Assembly (NCBI RefSeq): GCF_004337985.1
Contig: NC_043743.1
Span: 1,569,882-1,633,881, forward strand
Reading direction: 5' to 3'
Source of the DNA: Pyricularia pennisetigena
Taxonomy: Eukaryota; Ascomycota; Sordariomycetes; Magnaporthales; Pyriculariaceae
Length of the DNA stretch: 64,000 nt
Part shown: positions 1 through 10,668 of the stretch, piece by piece
Numbering within the stretch: the first letter of the stretch is position 1
Layout: every line of letters starts with the position of its first letter
Translations under genes and position numbers: made by a program
The notes under the pieces: generated by a model
What the model was told of the DNA's origin: nothing
Seen by the model: the letters and a program-made list of their open reading frames with translations, nothing else
Databases searched by the model: none

Positions 1-1793
1 TCATGCAGCCCGAACTTACTTGCTACCGCCGAAACCTCTTCCAAATTAGCGGCTCGCTCACGACCCCAAAGAGCCAGCTCTCTGTCGTTGTCGAGAACGG
101 CGAGCCTGTACCCGTCAGCAGCACTGAGGTCACTGTCTCTGCAATTGAATCGGTAGATGGCCATCCCATCCGCCTGATTGTTATTCCTTGGAAGACGCCC
201 CCACCAAACTCGCCCGAGCAGAACCCGGGACCAGACTCGGAGCCGGCACCACTCCCGCTCATCCCTTGCCAGGACGACGGACATCCGGATTCGGACGCAG
301 AATTTGCTGTCTACCCGATTGGCTGGAGGCGGCTTCAGTTCAGGGTGTAAGTTCCTTCACACATCTTTTAAGCACTCGACTTCAGGCTGGACGTTTTGCT
401 AACAACCATACTACAGCGCAACGGCCAACAACGGACGGCGAAAGGAACTTCAGCAGCACTTCATTCTGCACCTGAAGGTGATGGGGACTCTCACAAACGG
501 AGACAAGGTGGTCATGGCTGAGGCCACAACAGCTCCCATTGTTGTTCGCGGCAGGAGTCCACGAAACTTCCAGACACGCAAGGAGATTCCCCTCCTTGGG
601 TCGAGTGCAGGATCTCGCGGTCAGGCTCTTGTTGAGACGGGAGTTGGTATGGTCACAGGAGCCATGTCCATCAAGGCGCAAGACAAGTCAAGGTCACTGA
701 ACTTGGACATGCCACGGTCGGCTTTCACATTCAGCGCCGGAGGGCCCAAGATGCCACCCAGCCCAATGACCATGCGGTCCAAGTAAGTTTGGAGTTCCGA
801 GTCTCGGAGTCATACAAAGGAAACGCAAAATTCAAGAAGTGCTAACCTAAATTTTCTTACAGCTCCTACCCAAACTCATGGAACGCACCCCAGGTCCAAT
901 CAGCCCCCGGTGGCTACCCGGCGACGTCCATGTCCGCCGACCCTTACTCGCAGAAGCTCCAGCTCAACACATCAAACAGCTACACTTCTGAGCCGACTGA
1001 GCTGACGCCGCAAACATCCATGCCTGCCATGCAGATGCCTCTCGCAGCACCATCTCATCAACAACCTCCGATCCGAACCCAGTACGCCTATGTACCCTCA
1101 GGAAGCGCAGCACCACCGCAGCTGTCGATACAAACCACCTCCACAGATGGCCTGAGCGTGCCGCGATACGTCGACAGCAACCCCAGACCAACCAAGAGCC
1201 CGCGTCACGCCAGCCACCAGTCCGTGGGCTCAATCACCAACACCGAGTCGTCGCCCGAGTACCGATACGGACCTCCCGCACCTTACGGAATGCACAGCGC
1301 CGGAAGTGACATCAGCCCACACTCGCAGCAGCCCCCTACCCCTTACGGTGCCGCACCACCCGTGTCTTCCGGGCCATCAATGGCACAGAGCACCTCGTCT
1401 GCGGGCGTCAACTCGGTGTACACGCCCACAACTGGGCCTCCCAGTGCCAGCGGTCACGGCGAATCCAATCCCCAATCTTCCACAGCGATGAACCCTCCGC
1501 CGCGTGACTACTTCCCCTCGTCTAGCTCGTGGACAACCACGGCAGGAGAGGCGCCGTCCTCGACCTCCTACACCAACGGCAGTGATGCGAGCCGGCCGTA
1601 TGCATATTCAGACTACAACAAAGTCGGCGGTCAGGCGCACTCGTCTGTAAAGACTGAAGCTCACCCCCAGCCCCAGCCGTCCCCGCAACCTCAGTCTCAC
1701 TACGGAAACCCGCCTGCGTCCGTCTATCCTTCTCCGTCACACAGGGGCTCTGTCGACGGCATAAGCCACTACTCGTGGAATGCTACCAACTGA
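1..1793 (+). CDS. vib-1: NDT80/PhoG-family transcription factor, VIB-1/XprG-like (5' partial)
   Basis: Coding sequence enters from the left edge and is spliced as <1-346, 417-782 and 863-1793, leaving 546 visible residues. Introns 347-416 and 783-862 have GTAAGT donors and preserve phase (split Val and Asn codons). The first two exons carry the NDT80/PhoG DNA-binding domain: a CYRRNLFQISGS segment, the WRRLQFRVATANNGRRKELQ stretch across the first junction, and VVRGRSPRNFQTRK. The rest is a long Pro/Ser/Gln/Tyr-rich low-complexity tail typical of an activation region. In this family VIB-1 (Neurospora) and XprG (Aspergillus) control heterokaryon-incompatibility death and the protease/starvation response. 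Assignment to this subgroup rather than another NDT80 paralogue rests on the domain sequence and is an inference. The start codon and promoter lie outside the window. Confidence 0.85.
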
Positions 1794-3100
1794 GCAAATC
1801 ATAACTTTGATTTCGATCACAACGATACCTTAATTTTTTGCCTGTTTTGGCAAACTGTACAATTACTCCCTTATTATTTTCAAATTCCCTGCACTGCATT
1901 CTGCCTGCCTTGCATTGCTTGCGTACGCCCTTCGTTTCAACTTCTACTTGCCGATAATCTCGAGCTTGCGATCGTCACTTTTACCCACATATTCTTTTTT
2001 TTCTCTGGTAACTCATGATGGCTTGGAGTTTGGGTTTTTTTTTTAATCGTCTCCCACGCGCTTCAATTGCGCGGCACCGGATTTCTTATATTTTGTGCGA
2101 TTTCTCGTCTTGACATCTTTGATTCTCTTCGAAATATATATTGCGCTCCAAGCTCTGTACCAAATGACGGCGTGACGAGGGTGGATGGTGGTACTCTTCT
2201 GTTAAAGGGCTTACAGAGGCAGGGAAAGGGGGGTTCGGTAACATCAAACAGAGATACTTTTTTTTCTCTCGACGAGGACAAATGGAAAAGTTTCACGGGA
2301 TGTTTCTTACTGTGCTTTCTTCACGTTTCCTTATACCCACGGGGTTTGGGTCCTTCAAGAATGGCGCTAGGATAGGCGGGCGGCCCTGTGACTTTGGAGA
2401 AGGATATTTTATAACCGTCTCTATTAGGTAGTTAATTATTGTTAAACACTATCTCTAGTCTGCATGTTCAGAACTGCTCGTGTGACGCCAAACTGTTCTT
2501 TCTGGATTATTGCTTGCTCGAGTCACCCTTTGAAATTCTTTCCCCCGCAGCGCTCTTTGGAACCTGGTTATGTCCATGTGCATAAGACGGTTGAGAAGCT
2601 TCGCAGGACCAATCGACTCCCGGGGCTTTTGGCTGGAAAAACGTGGTACCGATGGTTCTGTAACCTGCCCATGGGAAATGCTTGATACTATTCAGATAAG
2701 GTACCTGAGGGATGTGCCTTGGTAGGCGGTTAAGCATATCGAGAGAGGTTATGCGCAGGCATTCCCAATCACGTGATTGTTTCTCTGTCAAGACGAGCGC
2801 AAATTTAGCAAGTTTCTCGGCGAATGCATCTCGCACTATCCACATCAAATGTCGCCAATTCAGGACCATTCACTGAATGATAAAAGATTATAAGACCACG
2901 CCAAAATTAATCTTTGGGATTATATGTACTGGTGCTTTGTCATTTGTGCGGGCGCTGTACGCAGAACGCTGCATGCAGTAAAATTCTCGCCGACAATTGT
3001 TTTCCGGACGAACGTCTGCAGGATTGGATAGGCGATAATCAGCCAGCCATCAGCGGCGGAAGGGTTGCGGCACGCAGATATACTCACCTTGAAAGCGGCT
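1794..3100. other. Intergenic, no gene recognised
   Basis: T-rich 3' flank of the NDT80-family gene, including a T run near 2034, followed by the upstream region of the DUF2011 gene. Short open frames here show no family resemblance and no splice-compatible extension. Confidence 0.6.
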
Positions 3101-4022
3101 ATGTTTGAGATACCGGAAGCCAAGAGGTATGTTTGGGCTGCGCGTCAAGATAGCAGACCAGGGAAATCTACCGACCGTGCTGACATCTTGGTCCAGAGTT
3201 CGGAGGGACGAGCTTTTTGATAACTCCGGATCGGAGTCGGAGGATGAAGTCTGCGACGAGGCCGTTGCGGCAGCCGCCCGGGCAAAGCTACAAGAGCAGC
3301 TGTCGTCGTTGATCACTTTCGACACCCCAGCCGCACCGAATCAGGCCGAGCCGGCTGATCACACAGAGCCCGCGGCAGAGGAAGTGTTTGAGTTCAAACT
3401 GTTCGCGACGTCCAAGAGCGGCGCGACAACCGCTAGCAGGGTCGTGCTAGCGGCCCAGGAGGACCCGGCGGCAGCCGACGAGGCCGGGAACGTGGGTGGG
3501 TTCGTGGTGGCCCGCCGGCCGCAGAGCTACTACGTCGCCGGCCCGCCAACGGCCGAGCAGCAGGCGCAGTTGGAGGCTGTGGCGGTCACGGGCGAGCAGA
3601 TCCTGGCCGCGGCGGGGCAGCGGTGCTGGGGGTGGGAGGTGCCGTGGAGAGTGACCAAGATAGTCGTCTCCTCGTCGAAACCTGCGTCTGCTACTGCTAC
3701 GGTCAAGAAGGAAAAGTCTGGCGATGGTACGAAGAAGGCTCCCACTGGGGATGCAAGCAAGAAGCGGAGGCGTCCCGGGAAGAGAAAGAGGATAGCAATT
3801 CGGATAAAAACGAAAAAGGAAAAAGAGCAAGAGAAGGACAAGCAGACCAAGGAGGAGCATCTCAAGGCTAAAAAGAAGCGCCTGAACCGGGAGAGGCAGC
3901 TCAAGAGGAGACAAAAGGAGAGGGAAAAGAAACAGGCGATGCGGGCGGATGGTGATGGTAATGCTTCAGTACAGGGTGCAGGCGAGGCTGCACCTGTGTC
4001 TACAGATGCAATGTCGGACTGA
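3101..4022 (+). CDS. DUF2011-family nuclear protein
   Basis: Two exons, 3101-3126 and 3197-4022, giving 283 residues. The first exon is only 26 nt and encodes MFEIPEAK plus two bases of an Arg codon. Intron 3127-3196 has a GTATGT donor, a TGCTGAC branch-like site and a CAG acceptor. The junction reads EAKRVRRDELFDNSGSESED, the usual opening of this fungal family: a basic/acidic patch followed by a Ser/Glu run. The ATG at 3124 would be continuous with exon 2 only by reading through the intron, so I rejected it. The middle contains an FEFKLF motif. From about residue 205 the protein is extremely Lys/Arg-rich, with a predicted nuclear/nucleolar signal and a charged helix. Function is unknown; nuclear location is inferred from the basic tail. 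Confidence 0.8.
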
Positions 4023-4423
4023 TTATATATAATATACTGATCGATTCGATATTACAAACACTCAAATATGGTCCTACAGTAAAAAAACGCATCGAGCCGC
4101 ATCAGTAACAGCTGTCTCGAGCTCAATAGCTTGGCTGCCTGATTTGTGGCACAAAAGGATACCAGCGCCACACCCCACCAGCCACTGACCAATCAACCGC
4201 ACATGCAAAAATAGTCGGGCTGCAAACTAGCACGGACAGCGAGTGACCGTTTTTGAATTTTAGGTTGGTCACGCGAAGAAAAGACCTCGTCACTAAGGGA
4301 AGCGGAACGGGCTTGAGCTAGTGCAGGTTCACATAGCTGCTGGCAAACGGTCGCGTGAGATCAGTTTGACCTGCTAGACTAGAAGTTTTGGCTTTCGGAG
4401 CAATTCTCCAGAAAAAGAAGAGG

Positions 4424-4466
<43 letters not shown>

Positions 4467-4664
4467 AACTAATTTGAGTTCGAGCTGCATCCTTAACCCA
4501 GGCCATATCTGCACTTCCTCATAGACACAACATACCCATTGTGGTTTTCCGACAACTTCCCCTCGACTCATAACCGAACAACGGCGATGCTGGCCTGAAC
4601 ACGTTACATTATTGACGATTGGCGACCCTTCAACATTGCAGACAGCCGCCTCCGCCCCGACAAC
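4023..4664. other. Intergenic with a 40-nt poly(A) tract
   Basis: Separates the DUF2011 gene from the dolichyl pyrophosphatase gene. It holds the longest homopolymer of the window (4424-4463) about 200 nt upstream of the next start codon. The reverse-strand frame 4374-4766 is opened by this tract (a poly-Phe run) and is not a gene. Confidence 0.6.
4424..4463 (+). repeat. Poly(A) tract, 40 nt
   Basis: Uninterrupted A run preceded by A/G-rich sequence (GAAAAAGAAGAGG). No target-site duplication or element body could be recognised next to it. Confidence 0.9.
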
Positions 4665-5603
4665 ATGGCAGACGATACAGCCCCGCTTGCCTCGCTCTCT
4701 CTTACCCATGTCTTCTATGTAAGGATTTAGTAGCCAGGTTGATTCCAGACAAGATGGTACGGGCACACCACTGACTGATTACTTGCCCATATCCAGGACC
4801 CCTCCGACCCCGTCTCGTATGTCTGCGCCTGGCTAGCCCTCGTCCCCCAGGCACTATGTGTCGTCTACGTCACGCTGATCTGGTCCTCGCGCGAGGCCGA
4901 GGTGGCGCTCCTGTTCGCCGGCCAGCTCGCCTGCGAAGCTATCAACTTCGCCCTCAAGCGGCTGATCAAGGAGGAGCGCCCCCGGCGTATACACGGTAAA
5001 GGCTACGGCATGCCGTCGTCTCACGCCCAGTTTGTCGCCTTTTGGGCCCTCAGCCTGGCTCTCTTCCTGCTCGTCAGGCATCGTCCCAAGGCGCACAATG
5101 TCAAGAAGCAAGGTGGTGGCGGCGGGGGCAGCGGCAGCAACAAGACAGAAACGGCCAAGGCGACGCCCGCCCTGGCTTGGGATCTTTGGCAGCTCCAGGA
5201 GCTGTACGGCGTCGATCGGTACCCACACAGGCCGTGGTCCATGCCCGAGCGGGCTGCGGTGTCGGCCATGGGGTTCGTCCTCGCCGGCCTGGTGGCTTGG
5301 AGTCGCGTCTACCTGGGCTACCACACGCCGAAGCAGGTCTTTGTCGGCCTCTCTGCGGGGGCCGCCAGCGCCATTGGTTGGTTCGTCGCAACGGCCGTCG
5401 CCAGACAGACAGGCTTGCTGGACTGGGTCCTCGCGCTGCCTGCTGCTCGTTGGTTCCGGCTGCGCGACCTGGTGGTCGAGGAGGACATTTGCCAGGCTGG
5501 ATGGGAGAAGTGGGAACAGAGGAGGGTCGCCCTCGCGGTTGCTGCTGGTAAATCAGCTACGGCTGACACGTCCACGACGGCAAATGACAAGAAGAAATCT
5601 TGA
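4665..5603 (+). CDS. cwh8: Dolichyl-diphosphate phosphatase (CWH8/CAX4/DOLPP1 family)
   Basis: Exons 4665-4718 and 4797-5603, with intron 4719-4796 (GTAAGG...CCAG), give 286 residues. This ER membrane enzyme of the PAP2 superfamily hydrolyses luminal dolichyl diphosphate so that the carrier can be reused for N-glycosylation. Visible signature pieces are KRLIKEERPR (the Lys...Arg-Pro motif), PSSHAQF (the P-S-[GS]-H motif) and SRVYLGYHTPKQV (the Ser-Arg...His motif), interleaved with hydrophobic segments. The first exon (MADDTAPLASLSLTHVFY) joins in frame to DPSDPVSYVCAWLALVPQAL, which matches the N terminus of the family. A Gly/Ser/Lys-rich insertion sits between the PSSH and SRVY blocks, longer than I would expect for yeast CWH8. 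Most of the C-terminal 70 residues are species-specific. Confidence 0.9.
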
Positions 5604-7252
5604 CGTGATTTTTTCGAGCAACACTATGGCGCTGCAATCTGCATGAACACGTTCTCTTTAGAATCAGCTCTGGCTGCGATGAGACTGCTAAAGTACAGTC
5701 ATGGCTGGGGTCCTCAGATCGATTCACAATTACGCTTACTCGCATAACCGAAGAACCGGGAAGCTATCCGGACCACTCTTGTCCGTGCCACGCAAATTGG
5801 GTAGCTTTGGAATTTACAATCTGGACAAGACCTTGGCCTTCTGGCTCAGCCTATACTAGTCTTGGCCATATCGTCACCTACTCCTTACCCTCTTTGTATG
5901 TGCCAAGATTAGCTCTGGGTGTACGAGTTTCATGGGCAATTGTGAATTCGAGAACTACTTGTGGCAAGGAACGAAGACTTCCAGAACCTATTCGAATCCA
6001 ATAGTGTATCTGACTTCCTTTGAGTCTGAATAGCCTCTTCGTGGGAACGGTATTTTGACTATCTAGGACGTGATTGTGAATCTGTCTATCCTTATGGGTG
6101 GAAATCATATTAGAAAGAGTGTTTTTCAACGGAACTCATAGATGTCGTTTGGTGCGCCGGGACTGTCTTACTTGTCTTGTCATTGTTGGCGTTGTCAAAT
6201 AGACCGGCTTGGAGCTCTTACTGTGAGAGCATGTGGGATGCTTGTCGTTAAGGGTTAGGGTCTGAGTTACTATGATGTTTCCATCAAGAGCTAACGAGTC
6301 ACGTGTAATCCGACAATCCTGAACTCAGCTGATCTTGCTGACTGTGATGGACCACAATTCAGACCCCTTTCCTCATCCACAAGGCATGTCTCCCTGCTTA
6401 ACGATCATACGACAAAGAACAAAGTGAGATCGGTCAATGAGGCCGGCAGTTGCACAAAGCTGATCGAACAAGCTCATTTTCAAACAAAAAAGAGCGCCTT
6501 GTCCTTTTGTCACTACAAATTCCGCCCATGTCGCACCTTGGTTAATTACCTGCTATGGAACCTCATTCGAGCTGCGACAAGACATTCGTTCTCACGCTCC
6601 AACATATCACATTCTCCAACCCCCAATTACTGGGGTCTCATTGCGATCAAGCGATCAATCATCATCCACAGCTGCCAACAAGCAAGTGCTTATTTCCTGG
6701 CTGTCAGGCAAGGCAAAGGAAACTGCCGAGTGTCGCTTGCAAGGGGTGCAGCGCATAGCAGTGCAGTTCCCAACCCCACTTTCGCTGCCCATTTGCTCGA
6801 TCTGAATCCAGTAAGCCGGAATAAGCAACCGCTCCCTCAACCACACACTCAGCATCGTACGTGTGGGAACCTGTCAAACACCTCATAAACACACTTCCTC
6901 GCCCAAGGAGGAAGCAGAAAAGTGAAATAAATCTCTCCACTCATCTTCAGCCTCCACAACTATTACTGTTGTATCGTGCGAAGCAGTCACTACCTGCCAA
7001 GATAAAAACAGGTACTTACACGGTTGAGACCTAGTTTTGACATTCCTTTGTCTTTCTTTCTGGAAACAAGCAGGGCAACCTTTACTTATTCCCGCCTTCC
7101 CTAACCCGTTGCGCTCACTTGGATACCAGCTCTATCAAAAACAAGAGAGCAGGCTAACAATTAAAGACAATCAAAGTCAACCAGGTAAAGCCATTTAAAC
7201 GCACGAGACCTAAAAACACTAAAACACACACACGCACACATCACAGGACACA
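5604..7252. other. Intergenic, no gene recognised
   Basis: Long interval before the 7253 gene. The last 300 nt are A/C-rich (AAACACACACACGCACACATCACAGGACACA just before the ATG), the usual composition of a fungal 5' leader. The frames at 6424-6888 show no family features. Confidence 0.55.
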
Positions 7253-8137
7253 ATGTCGCCAGGAGGAGGACCCCCTCCACCCCTCGATGAGACCAAGGCC
7301 AACTGGCTCGTGGCCTACATATTTGTCGGCATAATTATCCCCATCGGCTACTTGATCACGATAGGCATTATTGTCATGGTTGATCGCCGCGAGAAATCAA
7401 ACCCACGCTCCGACGCCACCCGCCGCGCGCTCGAGGCCGACGGCGCATATGGCCGCATGTCGTTCCCCTGGCGTGATGCCGTCCGCACCACAGAGCCCGA
7501 CACGGCCAATTTCCAAACCGTCGATGGGCCCCAGACCGACGATGAGAAGGACATCCTTCGCCAGCTCGAACTGCAGCGCGAGACCCAGGGCTGGGTGCCG
7601 CGGCCCCTTGGTGTGAACCAGGTGCACGAGGCAGAAGACGGCCAAAATGGCGGTTACCAGAGCCCGCGGCACAATGAAGACCCGTATCTCTCCCACCTCA
7701 AGGAGACGGGCCTCGGCCGCTCTAGTATGGACGGCCCATACAGGCGGCGCGACAGTCTCTACTCGATAGACGTCGAGAAGGGAGCCGGCGCTGGCCGCAT
7801 GGCCTCCTCCCCCGTGAACCCCTATTCTGACATCAACCCGTACTCGTCTTCTAACCACAATGGGGTCCACCGCTCCGCGTCCAGCAGCACGAATAACAGT
7901 TACAGGCACAGCTTCGACGTCCGCCGAAATCCCTTCTCCGACGACGACTCGGTCGTCGACCTGACCGGCAACGGCGGCGGCTCGCTCAGGCAGCAGCGCC
8001 AACGCAGAGATTATCCGGACGGCGACGAGCAGCACTCGCGCCGCAACCCTTTCAGCGACGACCACGCAGGATCGAGGCGTCCCGTATCCTTGTACGACGA
8101 GCCGCTTAGAAGGCCCGATCCGTCACATCTTGTTTAA
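7253..8137 (+). CDS. Single-pass membrane protein with two NPFSD motifs
   Basis: Intronless, 294 residues. A short Pro-rich N terminus (MSPGGGPPPPLDETKANW) precedes one hydrophobic helix at about residues 18-43. After it comes an Arg/Lys cluster (DRREKSNPR), so the 250-residue hydrophilic tail should be cytosolic. The tail contains two near-identical blocks, RRNPFSDDD (224-232) and RRNPFSDDH (263-271), plus a tandem NPYSDINPYS (189-198). NPFX(1,2)D is the established yeast endocytic signal read by the Sla1 SHD1 domain, so regulated endocytosis or recycling is a reasonable inference. No enzymatic domain is visible. The start is the first ATG after a typical leader. The stop is followed directly by an 18-nt A run. 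Confidence 0.75.
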   Translation: MSPGGGPPPPLDETKANWLVAYIFVGIIIPIGYLITIGIIVMVDRREKSNPRSDATRRALEADGAYGRMSFPWRDAVRTTEPDTANFQTVDGPQTDDEKDILRQLELQRETQGWVPRPLGVNQVHEAEDGQNGGYQSPRHNEDPYLSHLKETGLGRSSMDGPYRRRDSLYSIDVEKGAGAGRMASSPVNPYSDINPYSSSNHNGVHRSASSSTNNSYRHSFDVRRNPFSDDDSVVDLTGNGGGSLRQQRQRRDYPDGDEQHSRRNPFSDDHAGSRRPVSLYDEPLRRPDPSHLV

Positions 8138-10116
8138 AAAAAAAAAAAAAAAATAGGTAACTCACATCCCGCTTTATAAACCCATCGCTTCGTATTATGC
8201 TTTACTTACTTTCCTTTGTCATCTGGCGTACGGTTGTGGCTTTTTGTTTTTTGTTTTTTGTGCTCGTCATTGTGTTGGCTTTTCTTTCTTCTAGGAATCC
8301 TGACATATTTGCTGTCAAACCTCCCATTTTCTTATTATGGTACCATGTACATATTCTTGCATCATCACGGCGTCTGCTTTTGGGGGTTTGCATTCTGAAG
8401 GCGTAAATGGGTTTCCGCAAAAGGTCTGGTTTTTTTTTCTAGCGTCTTGAACTCCTCTCTCAAACATGGTCATCATTCAAAATACTGCCACGTGCCACAT
8501 CGCTGCTAGAAGCAGAACTAGAATCGCATCCGAAACGTGCCATCATCGGCACCCAACCACATCCGACTGCAGAGCGAACCCACCCAACGGGCCAATGCAG
8601 CGAGGGTGCATCAGTTAACACATGTTTACTCTGCAGTTAGAACCCAAGCTCCAGTCGATCCAAAGTCTGGTCTAGTCCAGTCCTGGCGATGGGTTTTGAC
8701 ACCATCTGTGCACACACCGCTCGACAAACCCCTCGCATTCGCTTCGGCACAATCGCAAGGCAGGTAGGTGATGGGCGGCGCAACGAGAAGAAAAAAAAAA
8801 CCAACGGTCAGGTGTTTAGGGACAACCCGTCCATTGCATGTTAGTATGGCCGCAATTAAAAGAGACGTGGGTGATAGACAAATGGAGGAGATCTGTGGGT
8901 AGCACAAAACTGAGGTGGTGCGTGGTACGACAGGACAAGGTCGCGGCGGCCGGTAGTTGCATGTGTAAGAGAGAATGGCCAGACAAAGAAGAGGAAAATT
9001 GGGAGTATATCTTTGCCCCTTGTTTCGGCAACGTTATTGCGAGAGACAAATCCACATCTGCCGCAATCAGGCCGCGAACCTGTGTCTGCTGTTGAAATTA
9101 TACCTGTGCTTTTGTCCGCCGCCTTGCTTCCAATGGGGTCTGTGGCACTGCCACCGGGAAAAATTCCTGAAATGTCTCCACGACAGCCGCTTGCCAACGA
9201 ATCTCTCGAGCCCCTCAATGGCAGCTGTTGTTAGATTTCTTGGCGCAAAGTCACCGTGCGGTAGTCACGCTCTGAGAGCTCCTATGATTTGGCAGTTTTT
9301 CTCGAACAGAGTCAAAGCGGACTTTGGTTATAGAGGCAGAAATGTGTGAATATTTGATGATGACAAAATCAAGAAATGTGGGATACCAGACCTTTTCACA
9401 GGCGCGGTCCCGAGCAATGATCCAGAAAAGAAGAATAATAAACCAGCGGACTCCATGGCGCCGGTTCTGTATCGTCCCAATAGTGCAAAGACAACGCAAC
9501 GCCCTGCATGACCTGAAAAAAAAAAAGAAACAACAAGATGGGGAATAACTCCATATCCTGTTTAAACTCCATCTAGCAAAATAAGAAAAAACTCCGACAG
9601 TGCGTCTTTTTTAACCTCCCCATCGCCGCAAGTCGTCTTGTATGTGTATCGAAATTATATCTCAGAGAATAAGCTTCCTGCCAAGAAAACAGGGTCGCCA
9701 AGAAAAACATGCTGAACAAATAAGCTGAATAGGGGTATCATGTGTCAAGCCCTGAGCAGTTGTTTGCATCGCCGGTCGAGGGTAGCTTCGGAGCTGTCCT
9801 CCGCAAAAGACTGTAGTGGTTGACAGATGCTTGGAATAGCGTTACAGCACAGCTTTGCTTTGTACCTGGTTGCACGCTTGTCAGTCCCAGTTCCCAAGTC
9901 AAGAGGCATACCGACAAATGAGGGAGGAGATGGGAGCCAACTCACAGCTTCCACCTTTCGATGGTAAAACAAAGCCCCTCTGGTTCCGGGGGAAACAAGA
10001 GCAGCTGCCAAGACCAGAAAAAAAAGCAAGACCAAAAAAAACATAAAACGTCGACAATTCCGGGATATGGCAGATAACCGAGTCCCAACCGACGCAGTAC
10101 CAGCCAGGTGCCTTGA
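8138..10116. other. Intergenic between converging genes, no gene recognised
   Basis: Begins with an A run (8136-8153), then T-rich 3' flank. The reverse frame 9745-10044 starts with a hydrophobic stretch but lies inside the expected 3' UTR of the next gene and resembles nothing known. Confidence 0.55.
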
Positions 10117-10668
10117 CTATTGGTTGTTAGGCTTCCAGATCCGCGCACCCAGCGGTTTGCTGATGCCGAAGCCGACACCGACTGCTGTAGCGATTATGAA
10201 CAGACCGATGAAGATCTTAACAATCATACGATTGCGGCGGCTGAGGCTGGCCAGGCAGTTGCAGTTCCTGTTCTTGCGCTTGGCCGCCTTGTGCTTCCTC
10301 TTCCAGTGAGCCTGACCAGGCCAGACCTGGCAGTCATCGTTGGAACCGGCGTTGCGGCTCTCACCACGTGCTAGATTCGTTGACGAGCGCCCGAGAAAGT
10401 GTCTTGTCTGCTCTCGTGTGTCGGTGGTATGCATCTTGGCCTGCGCCTCAATGTCCGTGTCGAATGGGTTCAGGGGTGTCCCCGTCACGCTGGTCGGCGT
10501 CGACAACCCAGAACTGCCCCCGTTTCGGCCGCCGCGGCCTCCCGCTGCTATACTATCCGGGGACAGCGTGTCACTTGAAGCTTTCTCAAGTATCTTGGTA
10601 GTTTCGCTGGTGGCAGCGGCCTTGGGAGGGGCGAGCTCCCCTTTCTCGGTTGTGTTGTTTAACGCCAT
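10117..10668 (-). CDS. Membrane protein with C-terminal transmembrane helix and NPFDTD motif
   Basis: 183 residues, reading from 10668 down to 10117. I chose the ATG opening MALNNTTEKG because sequence farther upstream in the same frame is low-quality, leader-like, and lacks family character. The N-terminal 140 residues are hydrophilic, with Thr/Pro and Gly-rich parts and a TPLNPFDTDIE segment (NPFDTD at 67-72). A Lys/Arg-rich, Cys-containing block (KRKHKAAKRKNRNCNC) precedes one hydrophobic helix at 148-170 (VKIFIGLFIIATAVGVGFGI) and a 13-residue tail. Positive charge on the N side predicts a cytosolic N terminus and a nearly tail-anchored topology. NPFX(1,2)D is the Sla1-type internalisation signal. 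Function is unknown. Confidence 0.7.
   Translation of the reverse strand: MALNNTTEKGELAPPKAAATSETTKILEKASSDTLSPDSIAAGGRGGRNGGSSGLSTPTSVTGTPLNPFDTDIEAQAKMHTTDTREQTRHFLGRSSTNLARGESRNAGSNDDCQVWPGQAHWKRKHKAAKRKNRNCNCLASLSRRNRMIVKIFIGLFIIATAVGVGFGISKPLGARIWKPNNQ

Noticed and set aside
4374..4766. 130-codon minus-strand frame with a poly-Phe run
   Set aside because: Opened by the A40 tract and overlapping the promoter and first exon of the dolichyl pyrophosphatase gene; no family features.
9745..10044. Minus-strand frame starting with a signal-peptide-like hydrophobic run
   Set aside because: Lies just downstream of the 10.1 kb gene on the same strand, within its likely 3' UTR. The hydrophobic run comes from T-rich DNA, and no cysteine pattern or homology is recognisable.
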